Shown one piece after another: positions 43,073 through 50,618 of a DNA stretch of 64,000 bases. Each line of letters begins with the position of its first letter. The first letter of the stretch is position 1. Origin of the DNA: JAYVJH01 sp043777595. GTDB taxonomy: Bacteria; Bacteroidota; Bacteroidia; Cytophagales; Spirosomataceae. Position numbers and translations under genes: made by a program. The DNA is taken from the NCBI GenBank assembly GCA_043777595.1, contig JAYWHT010000015.1:1-64000 (forward strand), written 5' to 3'. Below the pieces are notes generated by a model. It did no database searches, was not told where the DNA came from, and saw only the letters and a program-made list of their open reading frames with translations.

Positions 43073-44617
43073 ATGAATCACCAATCTTTGCCGCTGTCGG
43101 TTACTGGCGCATTCCCAGCGTTATTTTTAGATTATATTTCTCAAAAACAATCGCTCAAACCGTTTTATGGTCAGTTTCCGACGGTCGATAATTTTAAAAG
43201 TCAAATTGAAGCTAAAATTTTTGACGATAAAAAAAGGCAAACCTTAGTAACTGCACTCGAACGGCAATACAAAGCCATTAAAGTCAAGCCAGAGTTGTCT
43301 AAGCTACTCAATACCAATACTTTCACGGTAACAACTGGCCACCAGCTCAATATTTTTACGGGACCGCTGTATGTAATTTATAAGATTGTAACGGCCATCA
43401 ACTTGGCCAAAAGCCTCAAACAAAAATACCCAAACTACGATTTTATACCCGTTTATTGGCTGGCCAGCGAAGACCACGATTTTGAAGAAATAAGTAGTTT
43501 TAATTTGTTTGGCAAAAAATACAACTGGCAAACACAACAACAGGGCGCAGTTGGTCGTATGAATCCTCGTGAATTGGGTAATGCTATAAAGATTTTGCCC
43601 GAAAAAGTACCTATTTTTGAAAAAGCCTACCTCCGAAACAACACACTGGCCGATGCTGTGCGTTGCTACATGAATGACCTGTTTGGTGCAGAAGGTTTGG
43701 TGTGTATTGATGGCGATGACCCAGACTTGAAGCGGCAGTTTTTGCCCATCATCGAAGACGAACTTACCAACCAAAGTACTTTTGATATTGTCAAAAAAAC
43801 AACCGCCGATATTGAATCGCTCGGTTATCATACCCAAGTCAGCCCACGTGAAATAAACTTGTTTTATTTGGACGAACAACTGCGTGAACGAATAATCGAA
43901 AAAGAAGGCCAATACCACGTCTTGAACACCGACCTGGTGTTTGACAAAGAATCTTTGCTTGAAATAGCTCGGTCAAGTCCTCAAAAAATAAGTCCAAATG
44001 TAGTGCTACGGCCTTTGTATCAAGAAGTTATACTGCCCAACTTGGCTTATATTGGTGGGCCGTCGGAAGTGCCGTACTGGTTGCAATTAAAAGGTATTTT
44101 TGAGCATTATCAAGTACCATTTCCGATATTGATGCCACGCAGTTTTGTACTGTATGTAACGGAGGCCAATCAGCAAAAAGTAAAAAAATTGGGTCTGAAA
44201 ACCGAAGATTTTTTTGAAGACGATAATAAACTCAAAAAACGATTTGTAGCCCAAGCTTCCACCGAAACACTTACTCTCGACGATGAAAAAACCAGCTTTG
44301 AGCAACTGTTCAATCAGATTTTGGCCAAAGCCACAGCCATTGACAAAAGCCTTGAAGGGGCGGTGAGTGCTGAAAAAACAAAATTATTGAGTTCGTTATC
44401 AAATCTCGAAAAGCGTATTCAGAAAGCCGAAGAGCGTAATTATGAGTCGGAAGTGAGCCAAGTACTGGGTCTCAAAAACAAGTTATTTCCTAATGGAGGC
44501 TTACAAGAGAGACACGATAATTTTTTAAACTTTTATACAAACGATTCTCAATTTATACAAAAACTACTCAATACGATTGATGCTTTTGACTATCGTTTTA
44601 ATGTTTTGGTTGAGTGA
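43073..44617 (+). CDS. bshC: Bacillithiol biosynthesis cysteine-adding enzyme
   Basis: 514 residues, family length. BshC joins cysteine to glucosaminyl-malate in the last step of bacillithiol synthesis. Recognised segments: FTVTTGHQLNIFTGPLYVIY, FIPVYWLASEDHDFEEI, EGLVCIDGDDPDLKR, RPLYQEVILPNLAYIGGPSE and a C-terminal coiled-coil (LSNLEKRIQKAEERNYESEV) ending in QERHDNFLNFY. The ATG at 43073 (MNHQSLPLS) is preferred over a TTG three codons earlier. Neither bshA nor bshB is in this window. Confidence 0.95.
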   Translation: MNHQSLPLSVTGAFPALFLDYISQKQSLKPFYGQFPTVDNFKSQIEAKIFDDKKRQTLVTALERQYKAIKVKPELSKLLNTNTFTVTTGHQLNIFTGPLYVIYKIVTAINLAKSLKQKYPNYDFIPVYWLASEDHDFEEISSFNLFGKKYNWQTQQQGAVGRMNPRELGNAIKILPEKVPIFEKAYLRNNTLADAVRCYMNDLFGAEGLVCIDGDDPDLKRQFLPIIEDELTNQSTFDIVKKTTADIESLGYHTQVSPREINLFYLDEQLRERIIEKEGQYHVLNTDLVFDKESLLEIARSSPQKISPNVVLRPLYQEVILPNLAYIGGPSEVPYWLQLKGIFEHYQVPFPILMPRSFVLYVTEANQQKVKKLGLKTEDFFEDDNKLKKRFVAQASTETLTLDDEKTSFEQLFNQILAKATAIDKSLEGAVSAEKTKLLSSLSNLEKRIQKAEERNYESEVSQVLGLKNKLFPNGGLQERHDNFLNFYTNDSQFIQKLLNTIDAFDYRFNVLVE

Positions 44618-44663
44618 AAAAAAGGAAGCAGGGTAGGCTATGTGTTGCCTACCTCGCTCTAAA

Positions 44664-45098
44664 CTACAATATTGCTACCAGTTCGAGTTCAAAAGTTAAA
44701 TCTTTACCAGCCAGGGGGTGGTTGGCATCTACCGTTATTTGGTCGTCGGTGAGGGCTACTATCGTTACTGGTACTGGGTTTGGGTTTCCGTCTTCGTGCA
44801 TATTGAGTTGGCCGCCAAGTTCGAGCGGAATATCACTCGGTATTTCAGACCGATTGAAAGAAAATATTGCTTCTTCTTGCGACGGTCCGTAAGCTTCTTC
44901 GGCAGGTATATGTATCGTTTTTTTTGAGCCAATACTCATACCCGTAACGCCGTCGTCAAAGCCTTTGATGACCATGCCCGAACCGAGTAGAAACTCAAGT
45001 GGCTCACGCCCCACCGACGAGTCGAAAAGTGTGCCGTCTGTGAGTGTGCCTGTATAATGTACCTGTATGGTATCGCCTGTTTGTGCAATCGGAATCAT
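44664..45098 (-). CDS. FKBP-type peptidyl-prolyl isomerase, SlyD-like
   Basis: 144 residues. It has FKBP segments split by an insert-in-flap domain as in SlyD: GDTIQVHYTGTLTDGTLFDS at the N-terminus, LGSGMVIKGFDDGVTGMSIG, the IF insert (about 70-125: AYGPSQEEAIFSFNRSEIP) and the return strand HPLAGKDLTFELELVAIL. It catalyses proline isomerisation and acts as a chaperone. There is no signal peptide, so it is cytosolic. The C-terminal His-rich metal-binding tail of E. coli SlyD is absent. Confidence 0.93.
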   Translation of the reverse strand: MIPIAQTGDTIQVHYTGTLTDGTLFDSSVGREPLEFLLGSGMVIKGFDDGVTGMSIGSKKTIHIPAEEAYGPSQEEAIFSFNRSEIPSDIPLELGGQLNMHEDGNPNPVPVTIVALTDDQITVDANHPLAGKDLTFELELVAIL

Positions 45099-45131
45099 TT
45101 ATTTGTATATTGTTTGATAAAAATAAAAAAA

Positions 45132-45158
45132 CCTGATAGATTTATAAAATCTATCAGG
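45132..45158 (-). terminator. Hairpin terminator after rhaM
   Basis: cctgatagat (45132-45141) pairs with atctatcagg (45149-45158). On the minus strand the stem is followed by a T run (aggttttttta), as expected for a terminator of the rhaM transcript. Confidence 0.85.
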
Positions 45159-45195
45159 CAGTACAAAGGAACGTATTTTTATTGAAATCCAAAAA

Positions 45196-45510
45196 CTAAG
45201 CCATAAAAAACACCGATTGGAGCGGAATATTTACTGGGGAATGGTCTGCGTTGGTTTCCATGATGTCGGCCATATAGGCCCACCATTTTCGCATAATTGG
45301 GTCTTTGGGCAAATCATCAAGGGCTGCCGATTCGATTATGTTTAAAACCCCAAAAAGAATGTTGGTTTCATCGTCCAAAAAAATTGAATAGTCAGAAATC
45401 GTTGCCGCTTTGAGTAGTGTGTGTAGCTCTGGCCACAAAGCATCGTGCCGACGTTTGTATTCGTCGGCACAACCTTTGAGCAGTTTCATTTTAAAACCAA
45501 TTCGGGGCAT
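45196..45510 (-). CDS. rhaM: L-rhamnose mutarotase
   Basis: 104 residues. RhaM interconverts the anomers of L-rhamnose. The family core is present: MKLLKGCADEYKRRHDALWP (catalytic His in the RRHDALWPEL segment), YSIFLDDETNILFGVLNI, DPIMRKWWAYMADIME and the terminal VFFMA. There is no rhamnose catabolic operon next to it, though the pectin-degrading fusion 8 kb away could release rhamnose (inference). It starts 4 bases after the lipoprotein gene stop, so the two may form an operon. Confidence 0.95.
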   Translation of the reverse strand: MPRIGFKMKLLKGCADEYKRRHDALWPELHTLLKAATISDYSIFLDDETNILFGVLNIIESAALDDLPKDPIMRKWWAYMADIMETNADHSPVNIPLQSVFFMA

Positions 45511-45514
45511 TTGT

Positions 45515-46342
45515 TTATTTACATTTCAATTCATAGCTAAACACAGTCTCTCTTCCCAACGTATCGGCTCCCATTTTTATTTTGGCAACTGATTTAATGG
45601 GTATATTTTGAGCGTTGTATTCATAAGTTATGTCATATTTAGTGCCGCCTACTTGGTACATAGTAGGGTTGTGGCGGCTTGGTACTCTACCTCTGAGCAA
45701 GTCCACGAGTTGTATTCCTTTCGAGAACGTATATAGATTGGGTTTGGTATCGTATGCCATGTATTCGGTTAGTATGCTGTCTCTGGTTGTCATTGGCACA
45801 CGTACAGACCACGTTTTGGCGTTGCCTAAGCTGTCATATTGCCAGCTATACGACCCACCAGCAACTGATTGTAATTCTGATATTCTTTTTTTATCGTCAT
45901 ACACAACACTTAATGAATCTTGTAAACGAGGGCCTGAGTTAAACACTCTATACTGTTGAATGGCACTAACTGTGCTATCTTCGGCATAATCGACTTTGTA
46001 GATGTAGCTTTGGTCTCGCTCGGCGATATTTGTTTCGTTAAACTCTGTCAGGTAGCCACTTGCGTTGTAGTCAAAACTATAACGTTTCAACATACGGTTG
46101 GCGGTTTGGCTGCCACTGTATTCTATCATTCTTACGAGGTGGTTCATTGAGTCGTACTCATAAGAACGATACAGTACGTTGTTTATTTTTTCTAATAACA
46201 CTACACATGGCGACACTGGTGTTGTATCTATTTGAGTACTATCATCTGGATTTACGTCGTCCGATGGTTTGGGCTTACAACTATCTATACTCACCAATGC
46301 GGCGAGTAGTAGTAGGCAGAAAATGAGGGCTTTATTAGGCAT
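45515..46342 (-). CDS. Hypothetical lipoprotein with YD-like repeats
   Basis: 275 residues from the ATG at 46342. The signal peptide ends LVSIDSC, a lipobox. The mature part starts Asp/Pro-rich and then contains several YxYDxxxxL-type repeats (YRSYEYDSMNHLVRM, YSFDYNASGYLTEFNE, LSVVYDDKKRISELQS, YSWQYDSLGNAKTW), reminiscent of RHS/YD or DUF4595-type beta-hairpin repeats. Probably an outer-membrane or surface lipoprotein of unknown function. It lies directly upstream of rhaM on the same strand. Confidence 0.65.
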   Translation of the reverse strand: MPNKALIFCLLLLAALVSIDSCKPKPSDDVNPDDSTQIDTTPVSPCVVLLEKINNVLYRSYEYDSMNHLVRMIEYSGSQTANRMLKRYSFDYNASGYLTEFNETNIAERDQSYIYKVDYAEDSTVSAIQQYRVFNSGPRLQDSLSVVYDDKKRISELQSVAGGSYSWQYDSLGNAKTWSVRVPMTTRDSILTEYMAYDTKPNLYTFSKGIQLVDLLRGRVPSRHNPTMYQVGGTKYDITYEYNAQNIPIKSVAKIKMGADTLGRETVFSYELKCK

Positions 46343-46495
46343 AATAGTATCGATAATGAGCAGTTTTATATTCAAAGATAGTTATTGGTAGTACAGTATC
46401 AAAAAAAATGCCAGACTGTTTATTTTGTCAAAATAAATTTTAATAACTAATTTTTGGACTCGATATCTTAACGTAGCAACCCAGCTATTGAGCGA

Positions 46496-47896
46496 CTATT
46501 TGTGCAAAGACCGTTTGGCTGTTGCGTCCAAGCAGGCTTCTTTGAGGGCCTCGGTGTAAGTTGGGTGTGCGTGTGATATACGAGCGATGTCTTCGGCAGA
46601 AGCTCTGTATTCCATCGCCACAACGGCCTCAGCTATCATATCGGCGGCTCTTGCACCTACAATATGCACTCCCAGTATCTCGTCTGTGTCTTTGTGTGCC
46701 AGCACTTTTACCAATCCATCGGTATCCATACTTGCGGCGGCTCGTCCGAGGGCTTTGAAGTTGAACGTACCCATTTTGTAGGGAATAGTCTTGGCTTTGA
46801 GTTCTTCTTCGGTGTAGCCCACAGCCGCTACTTCGGGCCAAGTATAGACAACATTGGGAATGAGCAGGTAATTGATATGAGGTTTTTGGCCTACAATCGT
46901 TTCGGCTACATAGATACCTTCTTCTTCGGCTTTGTGAGCCAGCATAGCACCACGCACTACATCGCCGATAGCATAAATGTTGGGTATATTGGTCTGAAAA
47001 GTATGTTCATTGATTTCGACTTTACCTCTTTTGTCAGCTTCCAGCCCTGCATTGGCCAAGTTCAAGCCATCAGTGTAAGGCCGCCGACCTACACAAACCA
47101 AGCAATAGTCGCCCGTGAAGGTTATGATTTCGCCTTTCGGGTTTTCGGCAGTTACAGTTACATCTTCGCCATTATTGACTGCACTTGTTACTTTGTGACT
47201 AAAATAAAAATCGACACCCATCTTAGCGATTGAACGCTGTAACTCTTTGCCCATGGTTCTATCCATAGTCGGAATCATGGCATCGGCGTATTCAACAAAC
47301 GACACCTTTACGCCCAAACGTGCATAGACAGAACCTAATTCTGCCCCTATTACACCAGCACCAATTACGATGAGGTGTTTGGGCATTTCAGCCAATGTCA
47401 AGGCTTCGGTTGAGGTGATGATTCGTTTTTTGTCCAACGGAATATTTGGCAACGATGATGGTTTTGAGCCAGTCGCTATCACAACATTAGTGGCTGTAAT
47501 GGTTTCGTCGCCAGTTTCTTTGCTTACCTTGACGGTATTTTTGTCAATAAACGACCCCATTCCTTGATAAACAGTGATTTTGTTTTTTTTCATCAAAAAA
47601 TCAACTCCTTTACAAACTTGGCTTACTACGCTTGTTTTGCGGCTTATCATTTGCGTAAAATCTACTTTGAGATTGTCGAGCGCAATGCCATGCTCCTTGA
47701 AAGTATGGGCGGCATTATAAAAATGCTCCGATGAGTCCAGTAACGCTTTTGATGGAATACAGCCCACGTTGAGGCAAGTACCGCCAAGGGTTTTATATTT
47801 TTCGACAAGGGCGGTTTTTAGCCCCAACTGAGCGCAGCGAATGGCGCAAACATAGCCACCTGGCCCCGAACCGATAACGATAACGTCGTATTGCAT
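46496..47896 (-). CDS. lpdA: Dihydrolipoyl dehydrogenase (E3)
   Basis: 466 residues, normal length. FAD-binding VIGSGPGGYVCA (8-19), the redox pair C41 and C46 in GGTCLNVGCIPSKAL, the NAD-binding GAGVIGAELGSVYARLG segment, AIGDVVRGAMLAHKA and the C-terminal dimer-interface His-Glu in HAHPTYTEALKEA. It reoxidises lipoamide in pyruvate and 2-oxoglutarate dehydrogenases. The other subunits are not in this window. The gene follows the decayed HEPN gene by 25 bases on the same strand. Confidence 0.97.
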   Translation of the reverse strand: MQYDVIVIGSGPGGYVCAIRCAQLGLKTALVEKYKTLGGTCLNVGCIPSKALLDSSEHFYNAAHTFKEHGIALDNLKVDFTQMISRKTSVVSQVCKGVDFLMKKNKITVYQGMGSFIDKNTVKVSKETGDETITATNVVIATGSKPSSLPNIPLDKKRIITSTEALTLAEMPKHLIVIGAGVIGAELGSVYARLGVKVSFVEYADAMIPTMDRTMGKELQRSIAKMGVDFYFSHKVTSAVNNGEDVTVTAENPKGEIITFTGDYCLVCVGRRPYTDGLNLANAGLEADKRGKVEINEHTFQTNIPNIYAIGDVVRGAMLAHKAEEEGIYVAETIVGQKPHINYLLIPNVVYTWPEVAAVGYTEEELKAKTIPYKMGTFNFKALGRAAASMDTDGLVKVLAHKDTDEILGVHIVGARAADMIAEAVVAMEYRASAEDIARISHAHPTYTEALKEACLDATAKRSLHK

Positions 47897-47921
47897 TCTT
47901 ATTTTGGTTTGTTTTGGTTGT

Positions 47922-48310
47922 TTATTTGGTCATGTATTCAATAGTTTTTACGAAAATGCGAGTTTGGGTCAATAATGGCAAAATCTCGTCTTCTTCAAAT
48001 CTCAATTGCAATTTATAATCAACTTGTTCTCTTTTATTCAGTAACAGATTGTAGAGGTGGCTCAATTCGGGAGAAATAATTTTTGTTTTTGCATAATGTT
48101 GCCCCAAAATACTTCTAACTCCTGCATAAGTCAATGGGAAAAAGTTGTCTTTCAAAAAAATTGCATGGAGCGCATGAAAACAGGCATAGTATAATCTTGA
48201 AGCTACGCCATTCCACAGTTTTGAATTGGCTAAACATTCAGCTTCCGCAATATAATCGTATGCTTTTCGAGACGATATTGTGTCAAACTCTGTTTTTCTT
48301 CCTGTGTCAT
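47922..48310 (-). pseudogene. HEPN-domain toxin with a one-base frameshift
   Basis: Conceptually a 129-residue HEPN protein. It begins MTQEEKQSLTQYRLEK, shifts frame, then continues AYDYIAEAECLANSKLWNG, VASRLYYACFHALHAIFL, and a C-terminal part with GVRSILGQHY (R-x5-H, the HEPN RNase motif) and NKREQVDYKLQL. The total of 389 bases is one short of a whole number of codons. Adding one A in the AAAA run (forward T run 48264-48267) restores the frame. The start overlaps the MNT stop as ATGA. HEPN-MNT pairs are toxin-antitoxin systems; here the toxin is probably inactive unless slippage restores it. Confidence 0.82.
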
Positions 48311-48621
48311 ACCTCTACACCTTCTTTGACTATATTTCTAAAAAGTGGTTCAGTAACTTTATTTTTGTCCCATTTCTCTACGTTCTCAATAGTTGCAAAT
48401 ATAGCTTGGTTGGTCTCTAATTCAACATCGTACAATTTATTTATAATCGAATCAGACCATTTCCAATCAAATTGTTTTTCTGTCAAAATCATAAAATCCC
48501 AATCTGAGTCTTTCCGATAGTCGCCCCTGGCCCTTGACCCAAATAAAATAATACGAGCGAGTGGGTCAAAACTATGAACCACTTGCTTTATTTTCCTAAA
48601 AAGTGTTTTGCGATGTATCAT
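48307..48621 (-). CDS. MNT-family nucleotidyltransferase antitoxin
   Basis: 104 residues with the minimal nucleotidyltransferase motif GSRARGDYRKDSDWDFMI (G-S...D-x-D) near 27-44, followed by a helical region. Such MNT proteins neutralise HEPN toxins, often by adding AMP to the toxin. Its own frame is intact, while the adjoining HEPN gene is frameshifted. It overlaps the preceding DUF4177 gene (ATGA) and the following HEPN gene (ATGA), which indicates a tightly coupled operon. Confidence 0.88.
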   Translation of the reverse strand: MIHRKTLFRKIKQVVHSFDPLARIILFGSRARGDYRKDSDWDFMILTEKQFDWKWSDSIINKLYDVELETNQAIFATIENVEKWDKNKVTEPLFRNIVKEGVEV

Positions 48622-48826
48622 GATTTTATTCTTTTAAAAATCAATAAAACTTGTGTCGTCAAACCAAATAGTTCAGAGTTGGGAGTACTGCTTACGAGTT
48701 CTCAGCCATCTTGTCCCAATTCATTTAGTTTTGTTCTACAATCTCGGCATTTAAGAAGTCGCTTTTATAGCCCCAAATATTTGATTTTTGTTTGAGTATT
48801 CTCGTTGTATATTCCCAGATTATCAT
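48618..48826 (-). pseudogene. DUF4177 small protein with a frameshift and a Trp-to-stop change
   Basis: Conceptually 69 residues. The first part reads MIIWEYTTRILKQKSNIWGY and runs to VEQN-stop. In a second frame it continues LNELGQDG-stop-ELVSSTPNSE and ends VLLIFKRIKS. Together these are the DUF4177 pattern (WEY near the start; LNELG.xGWELVS; terminal IFKR). Two lesions are needed: one missing A (CAAAACTA for CAAAAACTA) and TGA where the nearly invariant Trp of the GWELV motif should be. It lies between yoeB and MNT, and its end overlaps the MNT start by ATGA. DUF4177 function is unknown. Confidence 0.75.
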
Positions 48827-48834
48827 GACTTTAA

Positions 48835-49095
48835 TTATTTACCATAATGATACCGACATTGCAAAACGTGGATTCGGTCATCGTAAACTTTGTAAACCAT
48901 TCGGTGTTCATCTGTAATACGTCTTGAATAGTAGCCGCTCAGATTAGCTTTTAATGCTTCTGGTTTGCCTTTACCTTCAAACGGTGTCCGTAAACATTCC
49001 TTTATTAACTCGTTGATACGTTTGAGTATATTTTTATCGTGTTTTTGCCAATACAAATAGTCGTCCCATGCATCTACATCCCAAGATAATTCTAT
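48835..49095 (-). CDS. yoeB: YoeB toxin with ATA at the start position
   Basis: 86 codons. The frame reads (I)ELSWDVDAWDDYLYWQKHDK, then KRINELIKECLRTPFEGKGK, PEALKANLSGYYSRRITDEH and ends CRYHYGK. It aligns without gaps to E. coli YoeB (MKLIWSEESWDDYLYWQ...), which puts ATA (49095-49093) exactly on Met1. Conserved E46, R65 and H83 equivalents are present. Upstream in frame there is only CTA and then TGA, so no canonical start exists before a TTG at codon 14, which would delete the first helix. The ATA overlaps the last base of the yefM stop (TAATA). mRNA interferase by family; expression uncertain. Confidence 0.85.
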   Translation of the reverse strand: MELSWDVDAWDDYLYWQKHDKNILKRINELIKECLRTPFEGKGKPEALKANLSGYYSRRITDEHRMVYKVYDDRIHVLQCRYHYGK

Positions 49096-49352
49096 TAGTC
49101 AAATAGCAAAGGATGCTTTTCAAATTGATTGTTTTTATCACGTTCAATGGCTCTGAGTAGCCGTTCACGGTTACTGTCTGAACTCAGTAAATGTAGTGTT
49201 TCTTGAATAGAATTATATTCTCGAAGCGAAATAATAACCGCATCATTGCTATTGCCCCGACTCACAATAACTGTATCGTCATCAAGTGCTACTGTATCGA
49301 GTGTTGCTTTCAAGTTAATTCTAAATTGTGTATAATTGACCACCTGCATCAT
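49095..49352 (-). CDS. yefM: YefM/Phd-family antitoxin
   Basis: 85 residues. The N-terminal Phd/YefM DNA-binding and dimer domain is MMQVVNYTQFRINLKATLDT, then VIVSRGNSNDAVIISLREYN. The C-terminal half is the toxin-binding helix and tail (LLSSDSNRERLLRAIERDKN, FEKHPLLFD). YefM represses its own operon and blocks YoeB. It is intact and overlaps the toxin gene by one base. Two consecutive ATG codons are possible starts. Confidence 0.88.
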   Translation of the reverse strand: MMQVVNYTQFRINLKATLDTVALDDDTVIVSRGNSNDAVIISLREYNSIQETLHLLSSDSNRERLLRAIERDKNNQFEKHPLLFD

Positions 49353-49400
49353 TTTAATTTTTAGACAAGTATAAATATAGGTACTTTTTACAATTACAAA

Positions 49401-49961
49401 CTAACTCTCAGCCACAAAAACGTCTTCAAAAGTCAGCGAAAAGCCGTCTAATAATTTAGAATGAGCCGTTCCAGATTCTTCGACCGACGAAAATAAATCG
49501 TATTTGTTGCCATTGAGTGCATAGACTATGATGGTTTCGCTCAGAGGGTCAATGAGCCAATATTCTTTTACGCCAAAGGCCTCGTAATCGTTCTTTTTTT
49601 CTATATAATCTCTCACCACAGAGCCTTTGGAGACGACCTCAATCAGCAAATCGGGTGCGCCCATGATGCCTCCCTCGGTTGATAATTGCTGGTTTTGTTT
49701 CGATAAAAATATAATGTCAGGCTGGCATACATTGCCTCGGTCGAAAATCACATCAAAAGGTGCAATAAATACCTCGCCTGCGCTGATATGGTCACTGTAA
49801 GCAAATAGTTGGCGGTAAACATATCCCGCAATTCGTTGGTGGATTCTTTTTGGTGATGGCATCTCAATAAGGTTAAAATCTCGTAGTTCAAATAACGATT
49901 CGGCTGGCAGGTCAGTCAGCATTTTATCGTATGTCCATACATCGGTGCTAATGGCTTTCAT
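49401..49961 (-). CDS. Uma2-family (DUF820) putative endonuclease
   Basis: 186 residues with the PD-(D/E)XK-like Uma2 fold: RIHQRIAGYVYRQLFAY, GEVFIAPFDVIFDRGNVCQP, DIIFLS, then GAPDLLIEVVSKGS and a late YEAFGVKEYWLIDPLSETI. The acidic residues of DLLIEVVS plus the downstream region supply the likely active site. Members are widespread in cyanobacteria and Bacteroidota and have no settled function. It lies upstream of yefM on the same strand with a 48-base gap. Confidence 0.85.
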   Translation of the reverse strand: MKAISTDVWTYDKMLTDLPAESLFELRDFNLIEMPSPKRIHQRIAGYVYRQLFAYSDHISAGEVFIAPFDVIFDRGNVCQPDIIFLSKQNQQLSTEGGIMGAPDLLIEVVSKGSVVRDYIEKKNDYEAFGVKEYWLIDPLSETIIVYALNGNKYDLFSSVEESGTAHSKLLDGFSLTFEDVFVAES

Positions 49962-50004
49962 GGTATCCTAATTTTTTGTTCTATCAACATCACTATCAAA
50001 CACA

Positions 50005-50040
50005 AATATAGACTGCAAAACGCATTTTGCAGTCTATATT
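50005..50040. terminator. Perfect 16-bp hairpin between ssb and Uma2
   Basis: aatatagactgcaaaa (50005-50020) and its exact complement (50025-50040) enclose a 4-base loop. The clean T run follows on the plus strand, although the neighbouring genes are on the minus strand. It most likely ends the ssb transcript. Confidence 0.8.
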
Positions 50041-50063
50041 TTTTAATTCGCCAAAAAATTTAC

Positions 50064-50552
50064 CTAAAACGGCAAATCTTCTTCGCCACCACCGCCCGCC
50101 GGTGCGCCAAAGTCTGGTACAGGCTCTGTTGGGCGTGGGCTTGCTGCTGGTCGGCTTGTTGCGGCTTGTTGCTGTGGTGCTGCTGCTTGGTAGCCGCCTT
50201 CGCTGTCTGCACTACCTGCCGAGCGGCCACCAACGAGTGTCATCGAAGTGGCTCTGATACGGATTCCCGATTTTTGCTGGCCTTCTTTGTCGGTCCATGT
50301 TTCGGTTTTGATTTTGCCTTCTACATACACTTGGTTACCTTTTTTGAGGTATTTTTCGGCGGTTTTGGCCAAATTATCCCATAATTCAATGCGGTGCCAT
50401 TCGGTTTGCTCCACACGCTCACCATTTTTGTTGTTGTAGGCTTCTGAGGTGGCAATATTGAACGTTGCTACCACTGAGCCACTGTCTAAGTGGCGTACTT
50501 CTGGGTCGCTACCTAAGTTTCCCAATAAAATTACTTTGTTTACTCCTGCCAT
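50064..50552 (-). CDS. ssb: Single-stranded DNA-binding protein
   Basis: 162 residues. The N-terminal OB fold (about 1-108) begins MAGVNKVILLGNLGSDPEV and includes WHRIELWDNLAKTAEKYLKK and VYVEGKIKTETW. A Gln/Ala/Pro-rich linker leads to the acidic C-terminal tip GGEEDLPF, which recruits repair and replication partners (canonical tip DDDIPF). It protects single-stranded DNA during replication. It lies downstream of mutY on the same strand; a shared transcript is possible and would pair two DNA-maintenance genes. Confidence 0.96.
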   Translation of the reverse strand: MAGVNKVILLGNLGSDPEVRHLDSGSVVATFNIATSEAYNNKNGERVEQTEWHRIELWDNLAKTAEKYLKKGNQVYVEGKIKTETWTDKEGQQKSGIRIRATSMTLVGGRSAGSADSEGGYQAAAPQQQAATSRPAASPRPTEPVPDFGAPAGGGGEEDLPF

Positions 50553-50618
50553 CTTTAATAATTGTTTTGAATTGTTGATTAAAATTTAATTAGGACTAAA
50601 GACCTGTTACAAATTTAA

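Noticed and set aside
3348..48740. UGA read as tryptophan throughout the genome
   Set aside because: TGA ends many intact genes here (hicA, MNT, queA, the PSCyt1 gene), and TGG is the normal Trp codon in every gene. The two internal TGA codons are better explained as local lesions.
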